The position numbers and the translations under genes were made by a program. 64,000 bases of DNA, from positions 5,890,325 through 5,954,324 of the forward strand of contig NZ_UPHU01000001.1 in the NCBI RefSeq assembly GCF_900566075.1, written 5' to 3'. Shown one piece after another: positions 9,505-19,336 of this stretch (position 1 is its first letter; each line of letters begins with the position of its first letter). The notes under the pieces are model-generated. The model was not told where the DNA came from. It saw nothing but the letters and a program-made list of their open reading frames with translations, and ran no database searches. This DNA comes from Mycobacterium pseudokansasii (GTDB taxonomy: Bacteria > Actinomycetota > Actinomycetes > Mycobacteriales > Mycobacteriaceae).

Positions 9505-10196
9505 TTATGCGGTAACCAGGCTGTTCCTGGCCAGCGGCGTTCCGAAGTACCCGACTTCGGGATCGACGACGACGGTCTTGGTCTGGCCTTGCCGCGCCAG
9601 GACGTCGCGGGCCATCTGCTCGAACGAGATCTTGTCCGGTCCGCCGACATTCTCGATACCGCCCAACGGTTTGCCTTCGGCCACCCGGGCCACCTCGGCG
9701 GCGAGGTCGGCGGCGGTGATGGGCTGGATCAGTGCGTCCGGGACGCGGACTTCGTCGCCGACGGTCATCGACGCCGCGATGGCGTCGGTGAACTCCGCGA
9801 ACTGGGTGGCACGCACGATCGAGTAGGGCAGCCCCGATTCTTCGATGAGCTTTTCCTGGGCAACCTTCGCGCGCAGGTACCCGCTTTCGGGCAGCTGAGC
9901 GCACCCGACGATCGACACCGCGACGTAGTGCCCGACGCCGGCGGCCCTCGCGGCGGCCACGAGGTTGGTGGTCGATGTGGTGAAGAACTCCATCCCGGAT
10001 CGTCGTCGAAGGACGGGGAGTTCGACACGTCGACAACGACGTCGGCCCCCCGCAGCGCGTCGGCGAGGCCTGCCCCGGTCAGGGTGTTGACGCCGGTGCG
10101 GGGCGACGCCGCAACCGCGTCGTGGTGGTGCTGGCGCAGCTTCTCGACCACTTTCGACCCCAGCACACCCGTGCCACCGATCACGACGATCCGCAT
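9505..10196 (-). pseudogene. NmrA-like NAD(P)-binding oxidoreductase, frameshifted
   Basis: The Rossmann start MRIVVIGGTGVLGSKVVEKL (ATG at 10194-10196) runs in one frame to SPSFDDD. The protein then continues in another frame from EFFTTSTTNLVAAARAAGV to the stop at 9505. One missing base near 10002 explains this. Joined, the product is about 230 residues with GGTGVLG for dinucleotide binding and the late LPYSIVRATQFAEF segment of atypical SDR/NmrA proteins. It abuts the attR-like repeat. It could be a true pseudogene or an assembly error. Confidence 0.75.
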
Positions 10197-10325
10197 GGTT
10201 CCCCTTTTCCAATCGTCACGGGGCAGTTAAGCCGCCCCGGGCCGCGTGGTGATTCGCGTAGAACCAAGCTAACGCCGTCCGCGCGGAGTACTACCACTGG
10301 AGATTGCTACAAAGATGCGCGCGGG

Positions 10326-10577
10326 CTAAATGACATGCCAATGGGTCAGCGCCGCAAACAAAACGATCCAGCCGGCCGAGATCACCAGGCCTGCGATCGC
10401 TTCGCCGCGGCCTTCGCCGGTTGCCTTGCCCTGTGCGAGCGCGGCGATAGCGCAGATGACGCTCAACACCACCGCGCCGCCCACTGCGAACGCGAACGCC
10501 GCCGGTGCGTACATGTTGGACTCGCGCTCTGCCGCGGGCTCGGCAGCCGGCATCAGTTGGCCGGTAATGGTCGTCAT
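10326..10577 (-). CDS. Small two-helix membrane protein, DUF4190-like
   Basis: 83 residues from the ATG at 10575-10577. A short polar N-terminus is followed by two hydrophobic helices (about 30-50 and 62-80), the second ending a few residues before the C-terminus (THWHVI). The pattern resembles DUF4190-type actinobacterial membrane proteins, but no family residue is diagnostic. An AAGGGA ribosome binding site lies upstream. It is 31 bases downstream of cyp137 on the same strand. Confidence 0.6.
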   Translation of the reverse strand: MTTITGQLMPAAEPAAERESNMYAPAAFAFAVGGAVVLSVICAIAALAQGKATGEGRGEAIAGLVISAGWIVLFAALTHWHVI

Positions 10578-10608
10578 ATCGGCGGTATCCCTTCGTCGCT
10601 GCGGGTCA

Positions 10609-12033
10609 TCAGCGATGAGCATCCGAGCCGGCGCTTGGAACATTCTCAAAGGGTTCTTGGAGCCGCAGCCGGAACCGCACTCTGGTGCCATGGCGGGGCG
10701 CCAGCATGATGGAGCGGCGCACGATGCGCTCGGGCAGGGCGTCGACGGCGCTGAACTCCCCCTCACGCAACAGCACGTGCAACACGGTGACCAGTTCTCG
10801 CATCGAAAAGGCCGCGCCCAGACAACGTTTCACGCCCCCACCGAACGGCACCCAGGCGTAGGTCTGCGGGTGCACCCCGAGGAATCGGTCGGGCCGGAAG
10901 TCGTTGGGATGGTCATAGACATCGGGATTGCGGTTGATGGCGATGATGTGGACGACGATGCGTGTCCCGGCATCCACAACGTAGTCGCCGATGCGAAATG
11001 GTTGGGCGGCAACGCGTGCCGTGACGGGCGCGGGCGGCCGTACCCGCAACGTCTCGTTGATCACCGCCGTGGTGAACGCAACCGCGCCGCTGACGGCTTC
11101 GTCTCGCACTCGCCGCAGCGCCTCGGGATGGTGCAGCAGGAGATCGAATGCCCATGCCAGCGTGGTCGCGGTGGTTTCGTGGCCGGCCAGCATCAAGGTG
11201 ATCAGATCGTCGCGAATCTCGTTGTCGGACAACCGTTCACCGTCGTCGCCACGCGCGCACATCAGCAATGCCAGGATGTCGCGTTGCTCGGTCAAGCCCG
11301 GGTCGTTGCGCCGCCGGGCGATCAGCGGCATGACGACGTCGTCGATCTCCCGAAAGGCCCGGGCCCGCGACGGCCACACGCGTAATGTGCCCAAGCGACG
11401 AAGTGCGTAGCGAATCGTCAATTGCTCCGAGACGCCGAGGTTCAGCAGCCGTTCGAACGGCCGGCCCAATCGCCGCACCTCGTCGGGATCCTCGACACCG
11501 AAAACCACCTTGACGATCACGTCAAGCATCAGCGCCCGCGCCGCCGGCAGCAGCGCGAACGGATGATCGACGGGCCAACTGCGCATCGCCGCGCGGGTGG
11601 AGTCTTCGATGATCGGCACGTACCCGTTGAGGGCGCCCCCGTGTAACGGGGGTGTCAGGAGTTTGCGTCGTCGCAGATGCTCGGGCTCCTCCTGCACGAA
11701 CATCGATCCGGACCCGTAGATGGCCGCCGCGGGGCCCACACCCTCGCCGCCGAGTAGGACGTCGGCAGGAGCGGTGAAAACCTCCTTCACCAGCGCCGGG
11801 TCGGACACGATCGCTACGTCGCCCAGGGTGAGGATCGGCATTGTCATGATCGGGCCGTAGCGGCGGATCAGCCTCAGCATCCGGCGTTCCCCACCCACCA
11901 GGTAGGCAACCGCATACGCCGCCGCAAAAGCCGTACGAAGCGGGCGCGGGGCCGGTAGCCCCGGTGGCCGGCGCCTCACGTCCGGTGAGCCGGCCGAATC
12001 TGGCTCCGAATCTGCCCAAGCAGCCACGCCCAC
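10609..12033 (-). CDS. cyp137: Cytochrome P450 CYP137
   Basis: 474-residue P450 with all signature elements: I-helix AGHETTATT (oxygen activation), K-helix ETLR (ExxR), the PERF-like segment FRPDRF, and the heme loop FGGGVKRCLG with proximal Cys404. Length and position after tRNA-Pro match M. tuberculosis cyp137 (Rv3685c). It needs ferredoxin and reductase partners, which are not encoded nearby. Substrate is unknown. The N-terminus is proline-rich and a start slightly inside is possible. Confidence 0.93.
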   Translation of the reverse strand: MGVAAWADSEPDSAGSPDVRRRPPGLPAPRPLRTAFAAAYAVAYLVGGERRMLRLIRRYGPIMTMPILTLGDVAIVSDPALVKEVFTAPADVLLGGEGVGPAAAIYGSGSMFVQEEPEHLRRRKLLTPPLHGGALNGYVPIIEDSTRAAMRSWPVDHPFALLPAARALMLDVIVKVVFGVEDPDEVRRLGRPFERLLNLGVSEQLTIRYALRRLGTLRVWPSRARAFREIDDVVMPLIARRRNDPGLTEQRDILALLMCARGDDGERLSDNEIRDDLITLMLAGHETTATTLAWAFDLLLHHPEALRRVRDEAVSGAVAFTTAVINETLRVRPPAPVTARVAAQPFRIGDYVVDAGTRIVVHIIAINRNPDVYDHPNDFRPDRFLGVHPQTYAWVPFGGGVKRCLGAAFSMRELVTVLHVLLREGEFSAVDALPERIVRRSIMLAPRHGTRVRFRLRLQEPFENVPSAGSDAHR

Positions 12034-12082
12034 GACACAACACGGCGCCGCCGGCTAGGTCAAGACCGGCCGGCGGGGCCGG

Positions 12083-12385
12083 TCACACACAGTCGGCGCA
12101 GACCGGAACCTCGCCGGCCGAACTGCGCAACCGGCTGCGGTGCTGCACCAAGAAACAACGCGAGCAGGTGAATTCGTCGGCGCGCTGGGGAATCACCGTA
12201 ACCGACAGTTCTTCGCCGGAAAGATCCGCACCCGGCAGTTCGAAGAATGGCGCCTCGTTCGGATCGTCGTCGACGATCGCCGTGGACAATTTGGGCAAGG
12301 CCGGTGTCAGTTCGCGCAGCACCGAACCGTCCACGGTCTCGGCGTCGGGCACGCGGCGTGCATCGTAATCGCTAGCGGTCGGCAT
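12083..12385 (-). CDS. DUF4193 family protein (Rv3686c position)
   Basis: 100 residues from the ATG at 12383-12385. The conserved block ELPGADLSGEELSVTVIPQRADEFTC is followed by CSRCFLVQHRSRL and a final CADC, so two CxxC pairs suggest a zinc ribbon. This is the actinobacterial DUF4193 layout, better known from Rv2699c. Function is unknown. In H37Rv the gene between cyp137 and rsfB is Rv3686c, and this gene occupies that place. Confidence 0.85.
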   Translation of the reverse strand: MPTASDYDARRVPDAETVDGSVLRELTPALPKLSTAIVDDDPNEAPFFELPGADLSGEELSVTVIPQRADEFTCSRCFLVQHRSRLRSSAGEVPVCADCV

Positions 12386-12500
12386 GGTGCGTTCCTTCCT
12401 GCGCAGTGACCGGGTTACACCTACTGTGGTCACCCCGTGGCAGAGTCAATACCCAGTTCGGGTACCGGCCACACCTGTCAACAGAAAGAAATTGCCGACG

Positions 12501-12580
12501 CTTCAGCGCCTTTCAGCGCCTTTCAGCGCCTTTCAGCGCCTTTCAGCGCCTTTCAGCGCCTTTCAGCGGCTCTCAGCGGC
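12501..12580 (+). repeat. Decamer tandem repeat (8 copies)
   Basis: Eight head-to-tail 10-base units of TTTCAGCGCC: six near-perfect units from 12501 to 12560, then two ending in GGC. The array lies between two divergent genes, upstream of the DUF4193 gene and beyond the 3' end of the UsfY-like gene. There are no spacers, so it is a minisatellite, not CRISPR. Copy number is likely to vary between strains. Confidence 0.95.
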
Positions 12581-12615
12581 TTTTGTCGGGCGGTCAACCC
12601 TCCAAGGAGGCCGAC

Positions 12616-12915
12616 TCAGCGAGCCGAGATTTCCATCCCGAGCCAGCCGGTGGGCATTGCTTCGGGCTCCCCGGCTCCAGAAGCCGGAATTCGGCTGCGT
12701 GAGACCGCCAGCCCGAACCAGGGCGACATGACGGCCACCACCAGGATCACCGCAGCCGCCACCTCATGCCCGGTTGCCAGCAGCACCAGGCCGGTGACGA
12801 GGCCGACCGCCCAGACGCCGGCGGCCACCAAACCGGGCACGTTGGCACCGCGTTCGCCGGCCACTGGCCGCGTCGTGCGGTGCGAACGAACGGCGCTACT
12901 TCCGGTGTCAAGCAT
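12616..12915 (-). CDS. Small membrane protein, UsfY-like
   Basis: About 99 residues from the ATG at 12913-12915. The N-terminal segment HRTTRPVAGE followed by a PGL turn and two hydrophobic helices separated by ATGHE resembles mycobacterial UsfY, the small stress protein encoded beside the sigF regulators in M. tuberculosis. The match is from memory and limited to this motif pattern. The C-terminal tail is polar. Function unknown. Together with rsfB and the rsb operon it hints at SigF-linked genes in this region. Confidence 0.5.
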   Translation of the reverse strand: MLDTGSSAVRSHRTTRPVAGERGANVPGLVAAGVWAVGLVTGLVLLATGHEVAAAVILVVAVMSPWFGLAVSRSRIPASGAGEPEAMPTGWLGMEISAR

Positions 12916-13089
12916 GCTCACTCCCAGCCATATCGGTGTGACCACCACAATAGCCTATGGAAACTATTGTCACATCATCCAATCTGTAACTGCTCTGCCG
13001 GGTAGCTGTGAGGTCACTGCCAATGGTTACCCAACGTCCGGCGGCCCCCAAACCGAATGGCCGGTCGCTTGCCGGGGTATCACTGGTCG

Positions 13090-13629
13090 GTGACTGATAC
13101 CGCCTTGCTGGTCATCGACATGTTCAACGACTACCGCCATCCCGACGCCGAACCGCTGGCGGCCAACGTCGCAGCCATCATCGATCCGCTGGTCGGGCTG
13201 GTCGGCGAAGCCGAACACAACCGCGGCGTCGATCTGATCTATGTCAACGACAACCACGGCGACTTCACCGCCGACCATCGTGCCATCATTTCGGCGGCGC
13301 TCGATGGCGAGCGTCCTGACCTGGTCAAACCGCTGCTGCCGAAGGCCGGCTGCCGGATCATCACCAAGGTGCGCCACAGCGTGTTCTATGCCACCGCACT
13401 GGAGTATTTGCTGGATCGGCTGAAGGCCCGGCGCATCGTGCTCACCGGCCAAGTCACCGAGCAGTGCATCCTCTACAGCGCGCTCGACGGCTACCTGCGC
13501 CACTACGACGTCGTCGTCCCGCCCGATGCTGTCGCGCACATCGACGAGGAGCTCGGGGCCGCCGCGCTGACGATGATGGAACGCAATATGAGCGCCACCC
13601 TGCTGCCCGCGGAGCGCTGTTTGCGGTGA
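13090..13629 (+). CDS. Isochorismatase-family cysteine hydrolase
   Basis: About 179 residues with the full catalytic set: Asp in LLVIDMFNDY, Lys in ITKVRHSVF, and the nucleophile in VTEQCILYSAL, preceded by the cis-peptide VTEQ. The family includes nicotinamidases and carbamoylases; the exact substrate cannot be read from the sequence. I prefer GTG 13090, which places the first strand at the N-terminus, but an in-frame ATG at 13057 would add 11 residues. Stands alone on this strand. Confidence 0.85.
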   Translation: MTDTALLVIDMFNDYRHPDAEPLAANVAAIIDPLVGLVGEAEHNRGVDLIYVNDNHGDFTADHRAIISAALDGERPDLVKPLLPKAGCRIITKVRHSVFYATALEYLLDRLKARRIVLTGQVTEQCILYSALDGYLRHYDVVVPPDAVAHIDEELGAAALTMMERNMSATLLPAERCLR

Positions 13630-13828
13630 GCGTGCGTTTGCGATCACCCCGCGGGGATACCGGCGCGGAGGCGCGCAGCCACGAGGGCTGCCCCGTCGGC
13701 GCTGCAGGACGCAACGTCGGCTTTCTCATCAGCCACATCAGTCACCGCCGGCTGTGATGCGGCCTCGGCCTGGCGCCCATGGGAAAGATGAGATTGCGAC
13801 GGGCCCAGAACCCCGCTGACCGCGGTGA

Positions 13829-14611
13829 CTAGATCAACACCGTTTTCGAGGCCCGGTCCAGGTCCACCAGCAGCGCCCGATGATCCGAGATCGGCATCAG
13901 CTCGGCCGCCGCCGCGCCGGCGCGAAGGCCGGGATCGTCGGTCAGGATGTGGTCGAGCTGCCGGTCGGGGGCGGACACCGGAAAGGTCGGGGCCGTTGCC
14001 AACGGCCGCATCCGCGACCACCGGTGCACCGCGGCCGGAGTCAGGTTGAGGTCCCCGACGAGCAGCCTCGGTCCGGGGAAGCCGCGCACGTCGTGAACCA
14101 GGCGGCGCAGCTGCCACCGGTTCCAGCCGGGCACGAACGACAAGTGGGTGTTGGCCACCGTGATCGGCCCCAACGGGGTGTGCAGGCGCGCGATGACGGC
14201 CGCCCGCGGCTCCTCGTCGACGATCATCACTTTGTCCGGCCCCGGCAGGTACATCGGGAAGCGCGCCGGAATGCGGGGCAATCGCACCACCTGCCAGTTG
14301 GCCGACGGGAAGCGCGACAGCAGCGCGATGCCGTAGGCCGCGGTCCCGGGCTGCTCATCGCCGGTGGCTGCCATCCACGTCGCCCCGGGCGTACCTGAGA
14401 TCGCGGCCACAAACCGATGTGCCACCGCGCCCATGGCTTCGGCGGCCGCCGCCGTGAGGTCGGCCCGGCCCGATCGCGGCTGGTCGCAGTCCACTTCCTG
14501 CAACGCCAACACGTCGGGGTCGAGGCGGCGCACACAGTCGCCCAACCGCTGCACCTCCACCCCGTCACCCACCGTGCGGCCATGCAGGATGTTGAAGGTC
14601 GCCACCCGCAT
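13829..14611 (-). CDS. Endonuclease/exonuclease/phosphatase family protein
   Basis: 260 residues. EEP-fold motifs in order: MRVATFNILHG, LALQEVDCDQ (metal-binding Glu), ANTHLSFVPG, GDLNLTPA (catalytic Asp-Asn), and LDHILTDD then PISDHRALLVDL (catalytic His). The family cleaves phosphodiesters in nucleic acids or phospholipid-like substrates. No signal peptide is seen, so it is probably cytoplasmic. It runs 13 bases downstream of the acyl-CoA-dehydrogenase-like gene on the same strand. Confidence 0.9.
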   Translation of the reverse strand: MRVATFNILHGRTVGDGVEVQRLGDCVRRLDPDVLALQEVDCDQPRSGRADLTAAAAEAMGAVAHRFVAAISGTPGATWMAATGDEQPGTAAYGIALLSRFPSANWQVVRLPRIPARFPMYLPGPDKVMIVDEEPRAAVIARLHTPLGPITVANTHLSFVPGWNRWQLRRLVHDVRGFPGPRLLVGDLNLTPAAVHRWSRMRPLATAPTFPVSAPDRQLDHILTDDPGLRAGAAAAELMPISDHRALLVDLDRASKTVLI

Positions 14612-14624
14612 GGCTACCGGTCGG

Positions 14625-15671
14625 CTAACGGCATGGCCGCGGCTCGGGAGCCTTTGCCCGGCGGCGCGGCCCGCAATGGTGTTGCCCGGCCAGGCGCCCG
14701 AGTTCGGCCAGGTCCCGCTCGGCGTGGCTTTGTCGGATGTAGATCGTCAGGTCGGCGACGCGCTGCGCATGGCGACCGTCCTCACACAGCGGTCCGGGTC
14801 CCAGGGCGCGGCCGGTCCGGGTGATGGCCTCGTCAACTGCGTGTTCCACGACGGCGCGGGCCCGACGGGCCAGCAATTGCGCGGTGCCGGACCGATCGAA
14901 CGGATCACTGTCGATCCGCTCCGCGGCGCCGGCCAGCACCGCTTCTCCGGCGGCGAGCGCGGCGTCGACCGCGCCGAGATGCGCCAGCGCGTAGGCGTCG
15001 GCCGACTGGCTTCCGGCGCAGCGGTACAGCGGGTCGGCGACCCGGCGGGCGCCACCCAGCCAGCACGCCGCCACCCCGATGGCGGCGTGCCAGAAGCCGG
15101 GCCGGTTCGGGTAGGCGTCGGGTTCCCCCACCGCCATCGCATGGACGTTGCTGAATTGCACCGATCGGGTGTCACTGCCGGCCATCCCGGGGTTCCACCA
15201 GGTGCTCGGCAAGGGCTTGACGACGGGGTCGGTGACGGTCACCGCGAACAGGCCCCGGTTGCCGTCGTCCAGCACCGCGGTCACCAGCGCGTGCGTGCAG
15301 AACCCGGCGCCCGAACACCACAGCTTGATGCCGTTGAGGACATACTCGTCGCCGGCGATGCGGCTGGCCCGCAGCACCGCGTCGGCGGACTCGGCCACCC
15401 ACACGCCCCACAGCTGGCCTGCTTGCGGCGGCTTGCCGCCCAACTCGTGGAGAATGGCGCCGGCGTCGACGTGGGCTTCGGCGATGCGGGCCGCCGCGAT
15501 GTCCTCTTCGGCCAGCTGCGCCAGGCGTTGCCAGCGTTCGGCGGTGCGCCCCGAGGCCGGCAGAGGCAACTCCAGCCGCCCCGACTCCAGCCAATGCTCC
15601 ACCAGCCCGGCCGTCACGCGCGCACCCGCCCGTCGCGAACGAAAGTCACCACCGCGGCCCGTGCGTAGCAA
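14625..15671 (-). CDS. Acyl-CoA dehydrogenase-like protein
   Basis: Resembles the acyl-CoA dehydrogenase fold: an alpha N-terminal part, a middle beta domain with WVAESADAVLRAS and LNGIKLWCSGAGFCTHALVTAV (the flavin-proximal WxxxxxxxTHALV-type strand), and a helical C-terminus. A canonical catalytic glutamate is not obvious, so activity is uncertain. The start is unclear: TTG at 15671 or GTG at 15617 both fit; more upstream codons look non-coding. Substrate unknown. Confidence 0.7.
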   Translation of the reverse strand: MLRTGRGGDFRSRRAGARVTAGLVEHWLESGRLELPLPASGRTAERWQRLAQLAEEDIAAARIAEAHVDAGAILHELGGKPPQAGQLWGVWVAESADAVLRASRIAGDEYVLNGIKLWCSGAGFCTHALVTAVLDDGNRGLFAVTVTDPVVKPLPSTWWNPGMAGSDTRSVQFSNVHAMAVGEPDAYPNRPGFWHAAIGVAACWLGGARRVADPLYRCAGSQSADAYALAHLGAVDAALAAGEAVLAGAAERIDSDPFDRSGTAQLLARRARAVVEHAVDEAITRTGRALGPGPLCEDGRHAQRVADLTIYIRQSHAERDLAELGRLAGQHHCGPRRRAKAPEPRPCR

Positions 15672-15801
15672 CGCGGCGCTGTGGGTGACATACGTTGCTG
15701 ATACCCGATTTCGGCGGGCGATTAAACGGCTGCCCGATAGTCCCTGACAGTCACGGTCGGCCGGGTTGCCGACGACTCCGGCAGGGTATGCCGTACCCAC
15801 G

Positions 15802-16389
15802 ATGACGATCCCGGAGGCCCCCGACGCCAATAGCCGCACCGACGGCGCGCAGTACCCGGGGCTGCGGGAATCGTTACGCCACGCCGCGTCAGCCCTCAAG
15901 GAACACGGGCCGCGCTTCGCGTTGGCCGGCAGCTACGCATTGTGGGCCTACGGCGCCCCCGAACCCAGCCACGACGTCGACCTCGTGGTTGCCGAGGCCG
16001 ACGCGTCGGCCGCGGCCGCCACGCTCGCCGACGCCGGTTTCCGTATCGAACGCCCACCGGAAGACTGGCTGCTCAAGGCGCGCAACGGCGAGTGGGTCGT
16101 CGACGTGCTGCACCGGGTCAACGGCGAGCCGGTGCGGCCGGCGGACCTCGACGGCGCCGAAGAGCGTGTGGTGCTTGCCATTTCGATGCCGGTATTGCCG
16201 CCCACGACGGTCTTCACCCAGAAGTTGCGCGCCCTGACCGAGCATCACTGCAACTTCGTCGACCTGATCCCGGCCGCCCGCGCGGTGCGCGAACAGCTGG
16301 ACTGGGACCACCTCGAAAAGGCCACCGACGACAACGATTTCGCGGCCGCATTCCTGATGCTGGCCGGCCGGCTCGGCTTACGCGGTTGA
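15802..16389 (+). CDS. Nucleotidyltransferase-fold protein
   Basis: About 195 residues from ATG 15802. The motif FALAGSYALWAYG followed by SHDVDLVV is the G-S...D-x-D signature of minimal nucleotidyltransferases, where the aspartates bind metal; a later VVDVLHRV supplies the third acidic residue. Such proteins are often the antitoxin or toxin half of AbiEii-like pairs, but no HEPN or partner gene is adjacent, so that role is not supported here. It converges on the Ag85-like gene, 5 bases apart. Confidence 0.75.
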   Translation: MTIPEAPDANSRTDGAQYPGLRESLRHAASALKEHGPRFALAGSYALWAYGAPEPSHDVDLVVAEADASAAAATLADAGFRIERPPEDWLLKARNGEWVVDVLHRVNGEPVRPADLDGAEERVVLAISMPVLPPTTVFTQKLRALTEHHCNFVDLIPAARAVREQLDWDHLEKATDDNDFAAAFLMLAGRLGLRG

Positions 16390-16394
16390 CCGCG

Positions 16395-17363
<969 letters not shown>

Positions 17364-17548
17364 TCATCGGAGGATTGGTGTTCGCTCGCTCAGGTGCCGG
17401 GCCAAGCCGCGCCCTACCGACCAAACCGGGTTGCGGGTACCCCGCCTCGCGCCCTTTCAACCGACGGATCCGACGACGGCCCGGCCGATTCGAGGCATCG
17501 AAAAAACTCGGGGTTTGGGCATGCGGGCGGGTGGGCACTTCCTGCGGC

Positions 17549-18292
17549 ATGAATGCCTCGCGTATCGTTCGTCTCGTCGGTCCCGCGGCAGCCGCCGCAT
17601 GGGTCCTTAGCGGTACTGTCCTGTCGGCTAGTGCCATCCCCTCCGCCTCCGCCCAGTCGTGCCCCGACGTCGAGGTCGTGTTCGCCCGCGGCACCGGCGA
17701 ACCGCCCGGTGTCGGTCCCACCGGACAGGCCTTCGTCGACGGCCTGCGCTCCCGTCTGGGCGCACGCTCGATAAGCGTTTACGCGGTCAACTACCCCGCC
17801 AGCGACCAGTGGGACACCGGCGTCGACGGCATCCGCGACGCCGGCGCGCACGTCGTCTCCACCGCCGGCGGCTGCCCCAGCACCAAAATGGTGCTCGGCG
17901 GTTACTCCCAAGGCGCGGCCGTGATGGGCTTCGTCACCTCTCCGGCGGTGCCAGACGGGGTCGACCCGGCGACCGTGCCCAAACCGCTGGCACCCGAGGT
18001 CGCCAACCATGTTGCCGCCGTCGTGCTGTTCGGACCACCCAACGTTCGGGCCATGAACTTCCTCGGTGAGCCGCCGGTCACCATCGGCCCGGCCTACCAG
18101 GGCAAGACCATCAAGGTCTGCGCCCCCGAAGACCCGGTGTGCTCCGACGGAATGAACTTCGCCGCGCACAACACCTACGCCGACGACGGCGGCATGATCG
18201 GCAAGGGCGTCGACTTCGCCGCGAGCCGCCTGGGTGCAGGTCCCGGCGGACCCATGACCGTCGCGTCCCCAGGCGGCGGCTTCGGCAACTGA
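17549..18292 (+). CDS. Secreted cutinase-family serine esterase
   Basis: 247 residues with a signal peptide cleaved after SASA. Cutinase motifs: VFARGTGEPPGVG, nucleophile Ser120 in GGYSQGAAV, Asp195 in CAPEDPVC and His207 in FAAHNTY. Cysteine pairs Cys38-Cys109 and Cys191-Cys198 match conserved disulfides. Mycobacterial cutinase-like proteins hydrolyse short esters or phospholipids at the surface. It diverges from the Ag85-like gene with 197 bases between, so the two secreted esterases may share a control region. Confidence 0.93.
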   Translation: MNASRIVRLVGPAAAAAWVLSGTVLSASAIPSASAQSCPDVEVVFARGTGEPPGVGPTGQAFVDGLRSRLGARSISVYAVNYPASDQWDTGVDGIRDAGAHVVSTAGGCPSTKMVLGGYSQGAAVMGFVTSPAVPDGVDPATVPKPLAPEVANHVAAVVLFGPPNVRAMNFLGEPPVTIGPAYQGKTIKVCAPEDPVCSDGMNFAAHNTYADDGGMIGKGVDFAASRLGAGPGGPMTVASPGGGFGN

Positions 18293-18315
18293 CTCGCGGC
18301 TTCCCGTTCCACCCG

Positions 18316-18363
18316 GTGACGCGGTGGGTGCGCCGAATCACCCCGTAGCACCCGCCGCGTCAC
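18316..18363. terminator. Strong bidirectional hairpin between convergent genes
   Basis: GTGACGCGGTGGGTGC (18316-18331) pairs with GCACCCGCCGCGTCAC (18348-18363): 16 pairs, one of them G-U, around a 16-base loop. It lies between the cutinase stop and the SDR stop, slightly overlapping the latter, where a two-way transcription stop is expected. There is no U-tract, as usual for mycobacterial terminators. Confidence 0.75.
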
Positions 18364-19193
18364 ACCGCTTCTTCGGACGGTGAGATGATCTGGCGTACAA
18401 GCGATTTCACGTCATCGCGGATCAGCCGGCGCGCCAGTTCCGCCAGGATGCGCGGATGCCACGCGGCGCCGGCCAGCTGGCTGAGGTGGTCGAGCGCCAC
18501 ATCCACCCTGGCCACCGCGCGGCGCATCCGGGAACTGCCGGAACCGACCGGTTCCGGCAGCAAAGTGGTAACCCGCACCCCGGTCTGGCCCAACTCGTCT
18601 TGCAGCGTCTGGGCGAAGTCTCTGAGAAAAGCCGCGGTGGCCCGGTACACGGCCACATGGTGGTCCGAGTGGTCCGATGCGGCTCCGGCCGGCGACACGG
18701 TCAAGATGATGCCGCCGCGGCCGTGCACGACCATCCCCTCGGCCAGCAGCCGAGCCAGCCGCATCGTCTGACCGATGCCTGCCACCATCTCCTGCAGCAC
18801 GTCTTCCAGGCTGTCGTCCAGGTCGTAGCGGTCCACCGGTGAGTTCAGCGCGGCCGCCACCACGGGCTGCCGGGCGGCCAGCACGCGCCGGTACAGCACA
18901 TCGGGCCGCTCGGCGAGCCGCGCGTCGACCTGAATCGGCCGAACGTTGGTACCCAGCCCGCTGAGAGCGTCCGCTGCGGTGTGGATGTCGTCGCAGGAGT
19001 CGGCGACGACCAGGTCGTATCCGCGCCGGGCGAACTGGGTGGCAAAGGCGTAACCCACGCCGCTGCTGGCGCCGGTGACCAGAGCCAACCCGCCGGACGA
19101 GTTGTCGCCGCGCTGGTGCGGTTTTCGGGCCCGCCCGCGCGGGTCACTGTATGCAGCCGGGCGAATGGGTATGACCCTGTCATTCCCTGTCAT
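18360..19193 (-). CDS. Degenerate short-chain dehydrogenase (SDR)
   Basis: 277 residues with the cofactor loop TGASSGVG (about 40-47) and the SDR core order. The active site is odd: the YxxxK motif reads YRATA (Tyr183, Ala187), so the catalytic lysine is missing, and the NNAG strand is replaced by ALNSPVD. A serine before it (LTVSPAG) is kept. The protein may bind NAD(P) without normal oxidoreductase activity. The first 30 residues are a basic extension. It faces the polysaccharide-gene relics, with which SDR genes often cluster. Confidence 0.75.
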   Translation of the reverse strand: MTGNDRVIPIRPAAYSDPRGRARKPHQRGDNSSGGLALVTGASSGVGYAFATQFARRGYDLVVADSCDDIHTAADALSGLGTNVRPIQVDARLAERPDVLYRRVLAARQPVVAAALNSPVDRYDLDDSLEDVLQEMVAGIGQTMRLARLLAEGMVVHGRGGIILTVSPAGAASDHSDHHVAVYRATAAFLRDFAQTLQDELGQTGVRVTTLLPEPVGSGSSRMRRAVARVDVALDHLSQLAGAAWHPRILAELARRLIRDDVKSLVRQIISPSEEAV

Positions 19194-19336
19194 CAGCCAA
19201 TTCCACGTCCTCCACGCTTGCCGGTCCCGAACGCCGGCATCCCCCAGCCCAGGTCCTACCCGGTGAAACCGCGGCTAAACATCGGTTTCAGAACCCCTGC
19301 GGCGTGCCGTTCCCACATACGTAAGGCCGGGCGGCG

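Noticed and set aside
12501..12580. CRISPR array
   Set aside because: The 10-base units are contiguous with no unique spacers and no cas genes.
15802..16389. AbiEii-type toxin of a toxin-antitoxin pair
   Set aside because: Only a minimal nucleotidyltransferase motif is present and no antitoxin partner is next to it.
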